From Dehalococcoidia bacterium (lineage in GTDB: Bacteria > Chloroflexota > Dehalococcoidia > DSTF01 > JACRBR01), in NCBI GenBank assembly GCA_021462855.1, contig JAJTXQ010000017.1:1-49611 (forward strand): a stretch of 49,611 bases of DNA, given 5' to 3'. This document shows positions 1 through 7,632 of this stretch, one piece after another; position 1 is the first letter of the stretch; every line of letters starts with the position of its first letter. The position numbers were made by a program, and so were the translations under genes. A model generated the notes under the pieces. It was not told the origin of the DNA, searched no databases, and saw nothing but the letters and a program-made list of their open reading frames with translations.

Positions 1-124
1 CGTGGATACCTCGCGGCCATCCGGGACTCCCTTCTCTGTGGCGCTCAGCCAACAGTCTAGGTGTCCGGGAAAGCGGGGTAAGCTCAGCTACCCAAAGTCA
101 ACCCTATCAGCTTTTTGAACTACT

Positions 125-471
125 TCAAGGCCGCCCCAGTTCCTCGACGACCTCGGCCGTGATCACCCGTCGCCGGGAGGTTGGCGGCGTTCACGATCGG
201 ATTCTTCGCGTATCCAGGAAGTGTCGAAGTTCGCTTTGTCGCGCTATGAAGCTTGTCGCATTCCGAATGGCCGACCAGCGACGGTCGGGGTCGCCTCCGA
301 CCACTTCGCGCTGCGCTGACGGCGGCTTTCGCCAAGTCACAATTCGTAGGCATCGACGGCGCCGTCTCCGGCGATGCGCGAGTGACTGCCTCCTCGCGCT
401 TCGCGACGAGGTCTCGAACCTCATCGAGTTTCGGAGAATGTGACGCGATAGTCCGCCCGCCTCATTCTCAT
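125..471 (-). pseudogene. Possible decayed coding sequence with frameshifts
   Basis: No single open frame covers this stretch, but three consecutive minus-strand frames read like protein. A start at 471 gives MRMRRADYRVTFSE. A shift near 435 continues with a helical run (KLDEVRDLVAKREEAVTRA). A further frame gives RRWSAIRNATSFIARQSEL, and a third ends in RRRVITAEVVEELGRP followed by a TGA at 125-127. I do not recognise the family. The frame changes suggest a broken gene rather than a short real one. It is also possible that the apparent coding signal is chance in GC-rich DNA. Nothing else is recognisable in 1-621. Confidence 0.25.
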
Positions 472-621
472 GCAGGTCGAATAGGGCGGTTCTCAGGTCA
501 AATCATCGGCGAAACTGCTCGCTTAAGGCTGATGGAATTGGCTCGATGACGACGACGTATTCGTCCTCCAAAACCCCGGTCGGGGCGAGGTGCTTAGAGC
601 CACGGAGTAGCGATCCGTCGG

Positions 622-1098
622 TCAACCATCTGAGGTGGCCGGCTCACCGGTGGCTCTCTTCAGGAAGACGCTGGTCACTTCCTCGATGGCGTGCGGCCAC
701 CACGTCTTGTGAAGCCATTCCCGCCCATAGGACAGCTCACGCGCAATCGCAGCGATTGTGCTCCCCTGCATCGCGCCGTGAAGCACCGTTTCAAGCTTGG
801 TTCGATCTATCGGATCAGCTGATGAGATTACTTCCTCGACGGCGCCTCGGATGGCCTTGCGCAGGGCCGTGACGCCCGACGGATCGATTGCGTTGCCTAG
901 AGCCAGCGAACGACGCGGTTCGCCCTGCAGCAAGGGGTTCCGGCGAAGAGCGTGCGGACGCGAAAAGTTTCGCACGGCGTGTCGAACGCAGGCTTCGTAC
1001 CAGGCTCGCGATTTCGGGCCGCGTTTGCTGAGTTCGACCGTTGCCTGGCGTACACGCATTGATCCGCACTCGCGTTGTCGTGGTGCTCGATAGGCCAA
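622..1098 (-). CDS. Hypothetical protein, HTH-like C-terminus
   Basis: A 158-residue open frame that I do not recognise. Residues from about 14 (MRVRQATVELSKRGPK) read as a charged, DNA-binding-like N-terminus. The C-terminal third (GSTIAAIARELSYGREWLHK) has the spacing of a helix-turn-helix of the kind found in sigma-like or transposition-associated regulators. The start is uncertain: Met14 at 1059 is as plausible as 1098. The gene sits immediately left of the GTGAACAAACG repeats and tRNA fragment A, so it could be a leftover of the mobile element that made the junction, but no recombinase motif is visible. Confidence 0.4.
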   Translation of the reverse strand: MAYRAPRQRECGSMRVRQATVELSKRGPKSRAWYEACVRHAVRNFSRPHALRRNPLLQGEPRRSLALGNAIDPSGVTALRKAIRGAVEEVISSADPIDRTKLETVLHGAMQGSTIAAIARELSYGREWLHKTWWPHAIEEVTSVFLKRATGEPATSDG

Positions 1099-1188
1099 CG
1101 GTAGGCGCGATGCGACGCGTCCTCAAGAGCGACGGATTCGCGACGAAAGGAGTGCGTTCCAGGTGCCGGCGCGCGCGGAATTCTTGAC

Positions 1189-1291
1189 CACCTTTTGTTC
1201 ACCTCCTTGCTGTGAACAAACGAAAATCGGTGTGAACAAACGCAACGTAACGCGGATGTATAAGTTCAGAACGCAATCAAATGTCAACTAA
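1189..1291. repeat. Left-arm repeat of att-like site A (copy 1)
   Basis: About 103 nt closely matching 15148-15250. It contains CCTTTTGTTCACC, then GTGAACAAACG at 1212-1222 and again at 1232-1242, so inverted and direct copies of the same core lie within 60 nt. It ends in ATGTCAACTAA exactly 30 nt before the tRNA-Leu fragment at 1321, and the second copy has the same 30-nt spacing. Clustered short repeats beside a tRNA core are the usual layout of tyrosine-recombinase arm sites. That role is inferred, as no integrase is present. Confidence 0.7.
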
Positions 1292-1320
1292 CGACCGCTA
1301 AACTGACGTAAGAGCCGGAA

Positions 1321-1377
1321 CTCAAAAACCGTTGGGCGGCAACGCCCGTGGGAGTTCGACTCTCCCCTTCGGCACCA
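1321..1377 (+). repeat. tRNA-Leu(CAA) 3'-half fragment A
   Basis: A 57-nt 3' half of a class II tRNA: anticodon loop CTCAAAA, stem ACCG, variable arm GGGC-GGCAAC-GCCC, T arm GGGAG-TTCGACT-CTCCC, acceptor strand CTTCGGC, then ACCA. The 5' half (acceptor GCCGAAG, D arm) is absent, so this is not a working tRNA. The T stem differs from copies C and E, but both strands have changed and pairing is kept, so the copy descends from a functional tRNA allele and not from simple decay of its sister copies. Probable attachment-site core or scar. Confidence 0.8.
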
Positions 1378-1398
1378 CCATAGCACCGGCCGCAAGGT

Positions 1399-1424
1399 CC
1401 TGACTATTGCCGGGATGGCAACTT
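1399..1424. repeat. Right-flank repeat shared by sites A and D
   Basis: The 26 nt starting CCTGACTATTGCCGGGATGG are repeated at 16494-16519 with one difference. Both copies lie about 20 nt beyond the CCA end of a tRNA-Leu fragment. The shared position suggests the right arm of the same integrating-element family. Confidence 0.65.
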
Positions 1425-1489
1425 CTTCAAAATTGCCCAGGGCGCTACTCGCGCCAGCCCATTTCGCGCAGCCGACCGGACTCATCGGC

Positions 1490-2347
1490 CTAGAGGCTTC
1501 TCCACCACCGTCGGCCATCAAGCCGCACGATGTCGCCGTACCCGGGCTCAGGAAGATGGCCCGCCACAACCTTCATCCCTTCCGCTTCGATACGGTCCAA
1601 CAGTGCCTTGCGCGTACTGTTCGCCATCAGCGAGTCGGCTTCGAAGGGCGCAGTCAGCAACCAGTCTGGTTCGGTGATCTCGTGCGGGTGGGAGATGGCG
1701 TCTCCAGTGATCACCGCCTTCTCGCCATCGGATGCCACGAGCAGGCTCATGTGCCCTTCGGTGTGCCCCGGCGTGCAGATCGCCGTCACCTGGTCCGTGA
1801 GACGGGTATCGTCGTCCAGCAGTTCCAGAACACCGAGGTCGCGCAACGGCGTGACGAAATGCCGGATGTGCCCGTTCATCGGATTGGAAAGCGCCTCCGG
1901 CCGATGGAACGCGCCCCAGTCGTTGCGGTGAAGGAGGTATCGAGCCCTAGGGAACGTCGGCCGCCCGTCAACCGTCAGGTTCCATCCCGTGTGGTCGATG
2001 TGGAGATGGGTCAAGAATACGATGTCGACGTCCTCCGGCTCGCACCCGGCAGCCCGCAGGTTCTGCAGCAGGACGCCACCGACGCCGGGAAAGAACGGAA
2101 TCGGGCGCTCGCCGAGCCCGGTATCGACGAGGATCACCTTGCCGCGCGAACGAATGAGAAAGGACTGGTACGCCTCCCGAAGATAAGCACCGTCAAAGCA
2201 GTCCGGATAACGCTCGCGGAAGGGCCCCCAGGCGCTTTCGGGGACGCCGCCGTACATCTCCGACAGCGTCATGAACCCGAACGTCGCCGTTCCCTCGCTC
2301 GCGGATACGATGGTCACGTCGCCAACGCGCAGTTCACGGCCAGCCAT
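1490..2347 (-). CDS. MBL-fold metallo-hydrolase (lactonase-like)
   Basis: A 285-residue metallo-beta-lactamase-fold hydrolase. The zinc-binding motif HLHIDH is at residues 114-119, followed by a later His in TPGHTEGH, an Asp in ITGDA and a His in AGHLPEP, which completes the two-metal site typical of AttM-like lactonases and related hydrolases. It lacks a signal peptide and is probably cytoplasmic. The frame is open further upstream, but ATG at 2347 is preferred because GGAGG lies 7 nt before it and the upstream extension overlaps the previous gene. It is 13 nt downstream of the cyclase gene on the same strand, so the two are probably co-transcribed and may act in sequence on a cyclic ester or amide. 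The substrate is unknown. Confidence 0.85.
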   Translation of the reverse strand: MAGRELRVGDVTIVSASEGTATFGFMTLSEMYGGVPESAWGPFRERYPDCFDGAYLREAYQSFLIRSRGKVILVDTGLGERPIPFFPGVGGVLLQNLRAAGCEPEDVDIVFLTHLHIDHTGWNLTVDGRPTFPRARYLLHRNDWGAFHRPEALSNPMNGHIRHFVTPLRDLGVLELLDDDTRLTDQVTAICTPGHTEGHMSLLVASDGEKAVITGDAISHPHEITEPDWLLTAPFEADSLMANSTRKALLDRIEAEGMKVVAGHLPEPGYGDIVRLDGRRWWRSL

Positions 2348-2360
2348 GTTCGCCTCCGGT

Positions 2361-3227
2361 TCAGATGAGCGCGATTGGCCGCGAGGGGCCACCGGTCCCG
2401 CCTTGGTGCTTCACTGAGGCACAGAAGAACGCGAACTCGGGCGCGTTTGCGTCGGCTAACTCCTGCGTGCGCACATTCTCAATCAGGAACACTCCGGCTT
2501 CGGTAAGACAGCGTTGGTGTACCCCGAACAGGTCCGGCGGACCGCTGAGGCCCGGGGATTCGACGGCGCCGTTGTCGCAGCCGATAGCCACAACGCCATG
2601 CTCGATCAGGTAATCCGCCGCGTCCACCGTCAGGCCCGGAAACCCCACCTGCGCATATCGCGAGGCGTCGTCATAGTGCGCCGCCAGCCAGCCGGTATGC
2701 ACGAGGGCAACGTCGCCGGGCTGCAGCGCGACGTCCGCTGCAGCGAGGGCGCGCCTGAGATCAGCGGCTGTCACAGAGCGCCCGACCGGAAGCGTGCTAA
2801 CAGCGTCAAGACGTGCGATGTCGAGCAGGACCCCGCGGCTCACGAACGTGGGGATGGTCTCTGAGCCCAGATGCGTGAGGCCTGATAGCTGCACGACCTC
2901 GCGCGCCGAGAGCCCGCCGTACAGCGTGTCGCCGATCGCGACGTGACCCAGCGCATCCACATGCGTCCCGGTGTGCAGATCCATCTCCACGCGCTCGAGG
3001 GCGAAGCCGATGTCGTCGCCCTCGATGCCCGCTTGCCGCAGATTGCGCTGCGTCTGTTCGGGCGTCAGGTAGACCGTCATGAAATACGGCGACTGGCCCG
3101 GCAACCGTGGCGCCGCAGAGGAGTTCGACACGGCAAGATCGAACACTCTGCCCGAGCGAACCCGGTCCAGAGCCGCCAAGACAGCTTCCGGGCGAGGCAC
3201 GCGATCTACAACAGGTGCTGTGCTCAT
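2361..3227 (-). CDS. Cyclase family protein (kynurenine formamidase-like)
   Basis: A 288-residue member of the cyclase/arylformamidase superfamily, metal-dependent enzymes that hydrolyse formamides or close and open rings. The metal signature HTGTHVDALGH occupies residues 85-95, with the expected His, His, Asp and His. Later Asp/His residues (ALVHTGW, IGCDNGAVES) agree with the family. Length is at the upper end of the usual 210-320. GGAG lies about 10 nt before the ATG at 3227. The gene heads a two-gene unit with the MBL hydrolase downstream. Substrate cannot be told from sequence; an aromatic-degradation or isatin/formamide role is possible. Confidence 0.85.
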   Translation of the reverse strand: MSTAPVVDRVPRPEAVLAALDRVRSGRVFDLAVSNSSAAPRLPGQSPYFMTVYLTPEQTQRNLRQAGIEGDDIGFALERVEMDLHTGTHVDALGHVAIGDTLYGGLSAREVVQLSGLTHLGSETIPTFVSRGVLLDIARLDAVSTLPVGRSVTAADLRRALAAADVALQPGDVALVHTGWLAAHYDDASRYAQVGFPGLTVDAADYLIEHGVVAIGCDNGAVESPGLSGPPDLFGVHQRCLTEAGVFLIENVRTQELADANAPEFAFFCASVKHQGGTGGPSRPIALI

Positions 3228-3362
3228 GAATGTGCTTCTCCACTACCAGGCGTGCGGTTCATGATCATTACCACGCCGCCGATTAGTGTTGAAGTGCCGA
3301 TTAGAGTTCGGTGCTCGGCCAGGGCTCCTTACGTCCGTCTCGCCTACACACGTCTAGCCCGC

Positions 3363-3497
3363 TCACGCTCCCACCGGCGCCGCTCTCGCGTCGAAACCCA
3401 GGTCGGTCCAACGTTGCGTGGGCGGATCGACGACGCCTTTGCCGTCGAGGGAGGAGAGCAGGTCGAGCGCGAGCCCGTGCGCGTCGAAGTCAGTCAC
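3363..3497 (-). pseudogene. Short ORF, possible 2-keto-4-pentenoate hydratase N-terminal remnant
   Basis: A GTG at 3497 opens a 44-codon frame ending at TGA 3363-3365. It reads MTDFDAHGLALDLLSSLDGK, then a PPTQRWTDL segment. This helix plus 'PP(T/S)xR.xDL' layout resembles the first 40 residues of 2-keto-4-pentenoate hydratase/fumarylacetoacetase-type enzymes, after which the frame stops. It fits between the cyclase and the cupin, where a ring-cleavage hydratase would make sense. Resemblance is by eye only; it may be chance. Confidence 0.3.
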
Positions 3498-3568
3498 TGA
3501 GCCGTCATTCTCCCCGCGCGGCAGCGACGTGGCGCGGTCGCGCGCTGCCGGCTGTGGTCCGGAGCGCC

Positions 3569-4009
3569 CTAGACGGGTATGGAGTCGTAGCGTGAGGCGA
3601 CTTCGGCGCGGATCTTCGGATCGAGAATGGCTTCCGGCGTGAGCTGGGAGAGCTCGATGAACATCGTCTCGAGACCCCCCGGAACCCAGAGGACCAGCAC
3701 CGTGCCACCGCCGGAGCCGGCACCGAGAACATGCGGTGTGTCTCGCGGGACGAGCAGGTAATCACCGGCGCCGGCTGCGATCGCTTCGCTGCCGACGGTG
3801 AAGTGGAATCTACCATCCAGGACGAAGAACGATTCGGCCGCTTCACGGTGGACGTGTGGCACCGTCCAGGCGCCCTCGCCTCCCTTGAACTCGGCCAGCG
3901 CGAAGCCGCCTCCGGTCTGGTCGGCGGCGGAGAGCAGGCGCATTCGGGCGATGCCGAGGTCGTAGATGGCTCCCTGGCTGTGTTCTACGTGTAGCGAGGG
4001 TGACTTCAT
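3569..4009 (-). CDS. Cupin domain-containing protein
   Basis: A 146-residue single-domain cupin. Cupin motif 1 is PHVHREAAESFFVLDGRF (residues 51-68, metal ligands His52, His54 and Glu59), and motif 2 is around VPRDTPHVLGAG with His93. This is the small quercetinase/isomerase-like type; the reaction is unknown. GGAGG lies 7 nt upstream of the ATG at 4009. It is transcribed divergently from the HxlR regulator, separated by 139 bp, so that regulator is the likely local controller. Confidence 0.85.
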   Translation of the reverse strand: MKSPSLHVEHSQGAIYDLGIARMRLLSAADQTGGGFALAEFKGGEGAWTVPHVHREAAESFFVLDGRFHFTVGSEAIAAGAGDYLLVPRDTPHVLGAGSGGGTVLVLWVPGGLETMFIELSQLTPEAILDPKIRAEVASRYDSIPV

Positions 4010-4025
4010 GGTGGATCCTCCGCAA

Positions 4026-4045
4026 ATTGGTTCGTGCAGGCCAAT
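4026..4045. promoter_or_regulatory. Candidate HxlR operator
   Basis: An inverted repeat ATTGG-N10-CCAAT lies between the divergent cupin and HxlR genes, 17 bp from the cupin start. HxlR-family proteins bind dyad sites in such divergent gaps. The assignment rests on position and symmetry only. Confidence 0.35.
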
Positions 4046-4148
4046 GGTTTTGGTCTCTTCCGCTGTTCATGCTTGCCCAGCTGGGCGCGCGCGGCAATCT
4101 CATAAAATGAACTTGCACCTGTTGGCGTCCGGGGAAAGACTGTTCGCC

Positions 4149-4844
4149 ATGAAGTCGTACGGCCAGTACTGCCCGATCGCGCGCACGTCTGAGCTGTTCG
4201 CCGAACGCTGGACGCCCATCATCGTGCGCAACCTGCTCGCCGGCTGCGCCACGTTCACGCAGCTTCGCCAAGGCGCGCCGGGCATTCCGAAGGCGCTCCT
4301 TGCCGAACGTCTCCACAACCTCGAACTCCATGGCGTCATAAAGCGACGGCCCCAAGAGACGGGCCGCGGTTCCATCTACGAGCTCACGGCCAGCGGTCGC
4401 GAGCTGAAACGGGTGTGTGATGCGATGGGCGAGTGGGGCGGCCGCTGGCTCGAGATCAAGCCTCACCACCTCGACCCTGCGTATGTCCTCTGGGCAACGT
4501 GCCGCCTCGTCGACCTAGCTAAGGTGCCGAACTCGGGCGTCGTCGTTCGGTTCGACCTCCGGGATGCGCCCAAGCGGAGATTCTGGATGATGTTGCAGGA
4601 GCCCCGCGCCGAGCTGTGCACGGCCTATCCTGGCCGGGAAGAGGATCTTGTGATCACGACGGATGCAGAGCTGTTGGTGCAATGGAACCTGAGGCGCATC
4701 ACACTAACGCAAGCCCGTCGGATCGGCCGCTTCCAGATCGAAGGCCCCTCGGTGCTGACCCGAGCATTCCCCACGTGGGTGCGGCCGAGCCCGTTCGCCA
4801 AGGTGTCCACGGCGAACGCGGTCGCTCGGCTGCCGATGAAGTGA
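4149..4844 (+). CDS. HxlR-family winged-helix regulator with C-terminal SCP2-like domain
   Basis: A 231-residue transcription factor. Residues 1-95 are an HxlR winged helix: MKSYGQYCPIARTSELFAER, then the conserved W-TPIIVRNLL, 'F.QLRQGAPGIPKALLAERL..LE..GVI' and the 'Y.LT.SGREL' wing. The remaining ~130 residues resemble the sterol-carrier-like domain often fused to HxlR in actinobacteria and Chloroflexota, which may bind a hydrophobic ligand. The Cys at position 8 is the residue used for redox sensing in some HxlR proteins. ATG 4149 fits the family's normal N-terminus; an upstream ATG at 4107 in the same frame would add 14 residues. It is divergent from the cupin gene and probably controls the cassette. 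Confidence 0.85.
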   Translation: MKSYGQYCPIARTSELFAERWTPIIVRNLLAGCATFTQLRQGAPGIPKALLAERLHNLELHGVIKRRPQETGRGSIYELTASGRELKRVCDAMGEWGGRWLEIKPHHLDPAYVLWATCRLVDLAKVPNSGVVVRFDLRDAPKRRFWMMLQEPRAELCTAYPGREEDLVITTDAELLVQWNLRRITLTQARRIGRFQIEGPSVLTRAFPTWVRPSPFAKVSTANAVARLPMK

Positions 4845-4983
4845 GGGCGAAGCGTGAGCGGCATGCCCTCTGCACAGCATACTCAGATGGCGGTCTGCAT
4901 CGTCTCTGCGGTCGCCATCGGCTCGCTGACGGAGAGACCGCGGGCTAGCGTCGGATGTGTCGCGCGCAGCGTCCTTCTAACGG

Positions 4984-5112
4984 TTTGCTAACGGACTGAG
5001 CGTAACGGAGCCGTACTCATTGGGACGAACCGGAACGAACGACTGGCTCTGGTGGATACAGGACGTGACTCAGCGGTACGGAACGGGACGCAGCGGGACG
5101 AACGACCGCATA
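4984..5112. repeat. Left flank of att-like site B, with repeated GGGACG/GGAACG units
   Basis: Opens with TTTGCTAACGGACTGAGCGT, which recurs at 27706 (followed in both by ACGGAGC-GTAC). In both places a tRNA fragment begins about 125-129 nt later. The interval holds many short GGGACG, GGAACG and GTGACG units without coding potential. It is probably the arm region of a second element type. Nothing else is seen in 4845-5401 apart from the tRNA piece. Confidence 0.6.
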
Positions 5113-5169
5113 CTCAACAACCGTTCCTGAGCAATCAGGGTGTGGGTTCGACTCCCACCTTCGGCACCA
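5113..5169 (+). repeat. tRNA-Leu-type 3'-half fragment B
   Basis: 57 nt with the architecture of fragment A but a distinct variable arm (CCTGA-GCAA-TCAGG) and loop CTCAACA. The T arm is GTGGG-TTCGACT-CCCAC and the end is CTTCGGC-ACCA. All stems pair, so it descends from a real class II tRNA, different from the donor of the other copies. There is no 5' half. A TTTGTTCACC motif like those at sites A and C occurs about 70 nt beyond it (5237-5246). Confidence 0.75.
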
Positions 5170-5401
5170 CAAACGAATCCAAACGAGAGCTGCTGGGACA
5201 CAACCTGGGCGGATCCTGCTGTCGACTTGCTCACCGTTTGTTCACCTCGCCGCGCGAAACGCGGGTTTCCCGTCGACTTCTCGGCTTACTACCTGGCGAC
5301 AGACGAGAGCAAACGGAACCTGATATCACCAAATGGGCTGTTGGGACGAGGCGCAACGGTCGCAGAAACCGCCGCGTGGATGAAATCGCTCTTGGCGGCG
5401 C

Positions 5402-6043
5402 TCAGTCCGCGGCGCGATACGACTCCGGTAGCAGGCTGGCAATCCGGCTCATAATGACGTCCATGTCGTCGCGCAGTTGCTCCGACCGCGACGAGGCCGC
5501 CCCATTGAGTCGAAACGGTTCGCCGATGGTGACGCGAATGTGATGGATGCTCCTCGGCCGAAGAAACACGCCCGGCCACTTGATTCCCTCAGTTCCGGTG
5601 ATCGCGACAGGAAGGACCGGCGCGCCGGTTCTTCGTGCGATCAGCGCAGTTCCGGGGTGGCCGGCGCCGAGACGGCCTGAACGGCTCCGTGTTCCCTCGG
5701 GGAACATCATCAGCATCTCCCCGCCTCCCACGACGCGACACGCGGCCCGCACCGCACCCAGGTCCGGCTCGCCGCGGCGCACGGGAAACGCGCCCCACGC
5801 CTTGAACAACGCACCAATGATGGGCGCGTCGACCATCTCCTTCTTCGCCATGAAGATCACATAGCGCGGCAACGCGCGCTGGATCATCGGCGGGGCGGCG
5901 GCGTTCAGGGGATTGCTCACGACGATCACGCCGCCCGAGGCGGGGACGTGCTCCCGGCCGACCACCTCGTACCGCCGGCAGTAAACGAACGTGAGCAGGT
6001 CACCAACCAGGAGCACGAATCGGCGATATGCGCTGCGCATCAC
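5402..6043 (-). CDS. PlsC-like acyltransferase lacking the catalytic HX4D
   Basis: A 213-residue lysophospholipid acyltransferase-fold protein and the last gene of the seven-gene operon. The glycerol-3-phosphate-binding motif FPEGTRSRSGRL (114-125) and downstream VPVAITG are intact. The catalytic block, normally NHxxxxD, reads SNPLNAAAPP here: His is Pro45 and Asp is Ala50. Each is one A-to-C change from CAC and GAC codons. With neither catalytic residue it should not transfer acyl groups by the known mechanism, so it may be a regulatory or scaffold partner of the intact acyltransferase two genes upstream, or be decaying. It starts 6 nt after the DUF1295 stop. Confidence 0.85.
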   Translation of the reverse strand: MMRSAYRRFVLLVGDLLTFVYCRRYEVVGREHVPASGGVIVVSNPLNAAAPPMIQRALPRYVIFMAKKEMVDAPIIGALFKAWGAFPVRRGEPDLGAVRAACRVVGGGEMLMMFPEGTRSRSGRLGAGHPGTALIARRTGAPVLPVAITGTEGIKWPGVFLRPRSIHHIRVTIGEPFRLNGAASSRSEQLRDDMDVIMSRIASLLPESYRAAD

Positions 6044-6049
6044 CGAAGC

Positions 6050-6841
6050 TTATTCGGGGGCGATGTTGCGGGGAAACCACGGCACGAATGCGCTCGTCCG
6101 GGCGATGTACTCGCGGTAGCCCGGCTTCGTGCGCACCTGTGATCGCTCCAGAAGCGCGACGCCGGACACACGGACGAGCAGCAGCGTCATGATGATCGGG
6201 CTGGCCACCGTGAGCCACCCCATGCCAGCGCCGGCCGCGACAAGAAACAACCCCCACCATACGAGCGCATCTCCGAAGTAGTTCGGATGGCGCGTGTAGC
6301 GCCAGAGCCCGCTGTCCATGACATTGCCGCGGTTCGCCGGGTCGGCTTTAAACCGCGCGAGCTGCCAGTCGCCAACCGACTCAAACACGAACCCGACTGA
6401 CCACACGGCTACGCCGGCCACATCTGTCCATGTGGCTCCTGAAGCGTCATATGTGGCTGCCCAGACGAGAGGGAGAGAGATCAGCCACACCAGGACGCCC
6501 TGGAGGAGAAAGACCTGGACGAGGCTGAACCACCAGAAGCGCGGTCCAGCGTTGCGGCGCATCGCCTGGTAGCGCGGGTCTTCACCGTGGCCGCGATTGC
6601 GCAGGAAGATGTAGCCACCGAGCCGGAGGCCCCAGATCGAGGCGAGGGCGGCGACGACGATGCGACGCGCCGGGTCGCCTTCACCGACCATTGCGGCGAA
6701 GAGCGCGACCGCGGCGAAGCCCGGCCCCCACGCGATGTCGACGATGCTGGCGTTTCGGAGAACAAGGCTCAACAACCACAGCGCCGTCATCACAGCGGCG
6801 ATGCCGGCCAGTGCGACGGTCCACGTCTCCAGGAAACTCAC
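6050..6841 (-). CDS. DUF1295 membrane protein (steroid 5-alpha-reductase-like)
   Basis: A 263-residue polytopic membrane protein of the DUF1295/isoprenylcysteine methyltransferase-like superfamily. The C-terminal signature is clear: LWRYTRHPNYFGD, followed by 'WWG.FL' and a terminal 'LLERSQVRTKPGYREYIART.AFVPWFP', as in 5-alpha-reductase-like enzymes. About six hydrophobic helices are visible. The family reduces or methylates lipid-like substrates, and the true substrate here is unknown. The ATG overlaps the preceding acyltransferase stop by 4 bp. Its presence between two acyltransferases suggests envelope lipid modification. Confidence 0.85.
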   Translation of the reverse strand: MSFLETWTVALAGIAAVMTALWLLSLVLRNASIVDIAWGPGFAAVALFAAMVGEGDPARRIVVAALASIWGLRLGGYIFLRNRGHGEDPRYQAMRRNAGPRFWWFSLVQVFLLQGVLVWLISLPLVWAATYDASGATWTDVAGVAVWSVGFVFESVGDWQLARFKADPANRGNVMDSGLWRYTRHPNYFGDALVWWGLFLVAAGAGMGWLTVASPIIMTLLLVRVSGVALLERSQVRTKPGYREYIARTSAFVPWFPRNIAPE

Positions 6842-7632
6842 AGCCTCGTTCCAGCGTGAGGGTTCAACGCGAGTTCGAGCGGCCGCAGCTGCGCATAGGC
6901 CCAGTTGGCGATTTGCTCCCAGCGGCGCTGCTCATCCCCTGCTTCGACGGTGCTCGTGAGGTCATCGACGAGTGCTTCGTCACACGCAGTCGGCTCGCCG
7001 AACCGCAGCGCGACGCAGTTGCCCGCGCGCGGCCGCACTGAACCGACCGGCAACACCTTTTGCATGCCGTAGTGATAGAAGGGAAGCGCAATAGGGTGCG
7101 CCTCGTCGATCAGCCGGCCAATGCCGCTCTTGAACGGTGTACGCATCAGTGCCTGCGCGTCGCGCGTGCGTCCGCCTTCGGGGAAGATGTGTACCCACGC
7201 GCCCTCGGCGAGCTTGTCGCGCAGGAAGTAGAAGCCATCCTGTCCCATCCCTGCGCCCCGCACGACTGGCACGCACTTACCGGCCGTAAACACCCAGGCT
7301 TTCCACCAGGACCCGAAGAAATTGATCGCGTCGGACGCGACCCACCGGATGTCGTCGTAGCGCGCTGACGTGAAGTTCGCCGTCAACAAGGGATCGTCGA
7401 ACATCGAGACGTGATTGCTGAAGGTGAGCAAGCCTCGTCCGTCTCGCTCGGACAACGCATCGAGGCGCTCCCGTCCTTCTATCGTAAGTGTGTTCAGGCG
7501 CCCCATGATCGTCTTCGAGCCAAGAATCACCAGTGCGGCGAGCGCCGGATGATACCAGCGGCGCGCCGGACGCCAGCGCGCGACGGCCCGGGCCTCGTTC
7601 ACGCCGATGCGCGGAACCGTCTCCTCGATCAT
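6838..7632 (-). CDS. 1-acyl-glycerol-3-phosphate acyltransferase family protein
   Basis: A 264-residue PlsC/tafazzin-like acyltransferase with both key blocks intact: FSNHVSMFDD with His74 and Asp79, and HIFPEGGRTRD at about 149-158. The 'TFSNH.S.FDDPL' and 'WVHIFPEG' wording is closest to tafazzin-like phospholipid transacylases. It is expected to act at the inner face of the cytoplasmic membrane. ATGA overlaps of 4 bp link it to the SDR gene upstream (7629-7632) and to DUF1295 downstream. It is the catalytically competent counterpart of the altered acyltransferase at 5402-6043. Confidence 0.87.
   Translation of the reverse strand: MIEETVPRIGVNEARAVARWRPARRWYHPALAALVILGSKTIMGRLNTLTIEGRERLDALSERDGRGLLTFSNHVSMFDDPLLTANFTSARYDDIRWVASDAINFFGSWWKAWVFTAGKCVPVVRGAGMGQDGFYFLRDKLAEGAWVHIFPEGGRTRDAQALMRTPFKSGIGRLIDEAHPIALPFYHYGMQKVLPVGSVRPRAGNCVALRFGEPTACDEALVDDLTSTVEAGDEQRRWEQIANWAYAQLRPLELALNPHAGTRL

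Noticed and set aside
1261-1377. Complete tRNA-Leu gene at site A
   Set aside because: The needed GCCGAAG acceptor strand and D arm are not found upstream; only the 3' half is present. The same holds at B, C, E and F.
1288-1569. Minus-strand ORF containing CRRGESNSHGRCRPTVFEF
   Set aside because: It is the reverse translation of tRNA fragment A, the well-known 'ESNPHG' false protein. A similar false ORF lies over fragment E (19083-19388).
1415-2368. Long plus-strand ORF opposite the MBL hydrolase (317 codons)
   Set aside because: It is antisense to a gene with clear motifs and has the Arg/Pro-rich composition of a GC-rich shadow frame. Similar long antisense frames over the photolyase, molybdoenzyme, ABC transporter and catabolic genes were dropped for the same reason.
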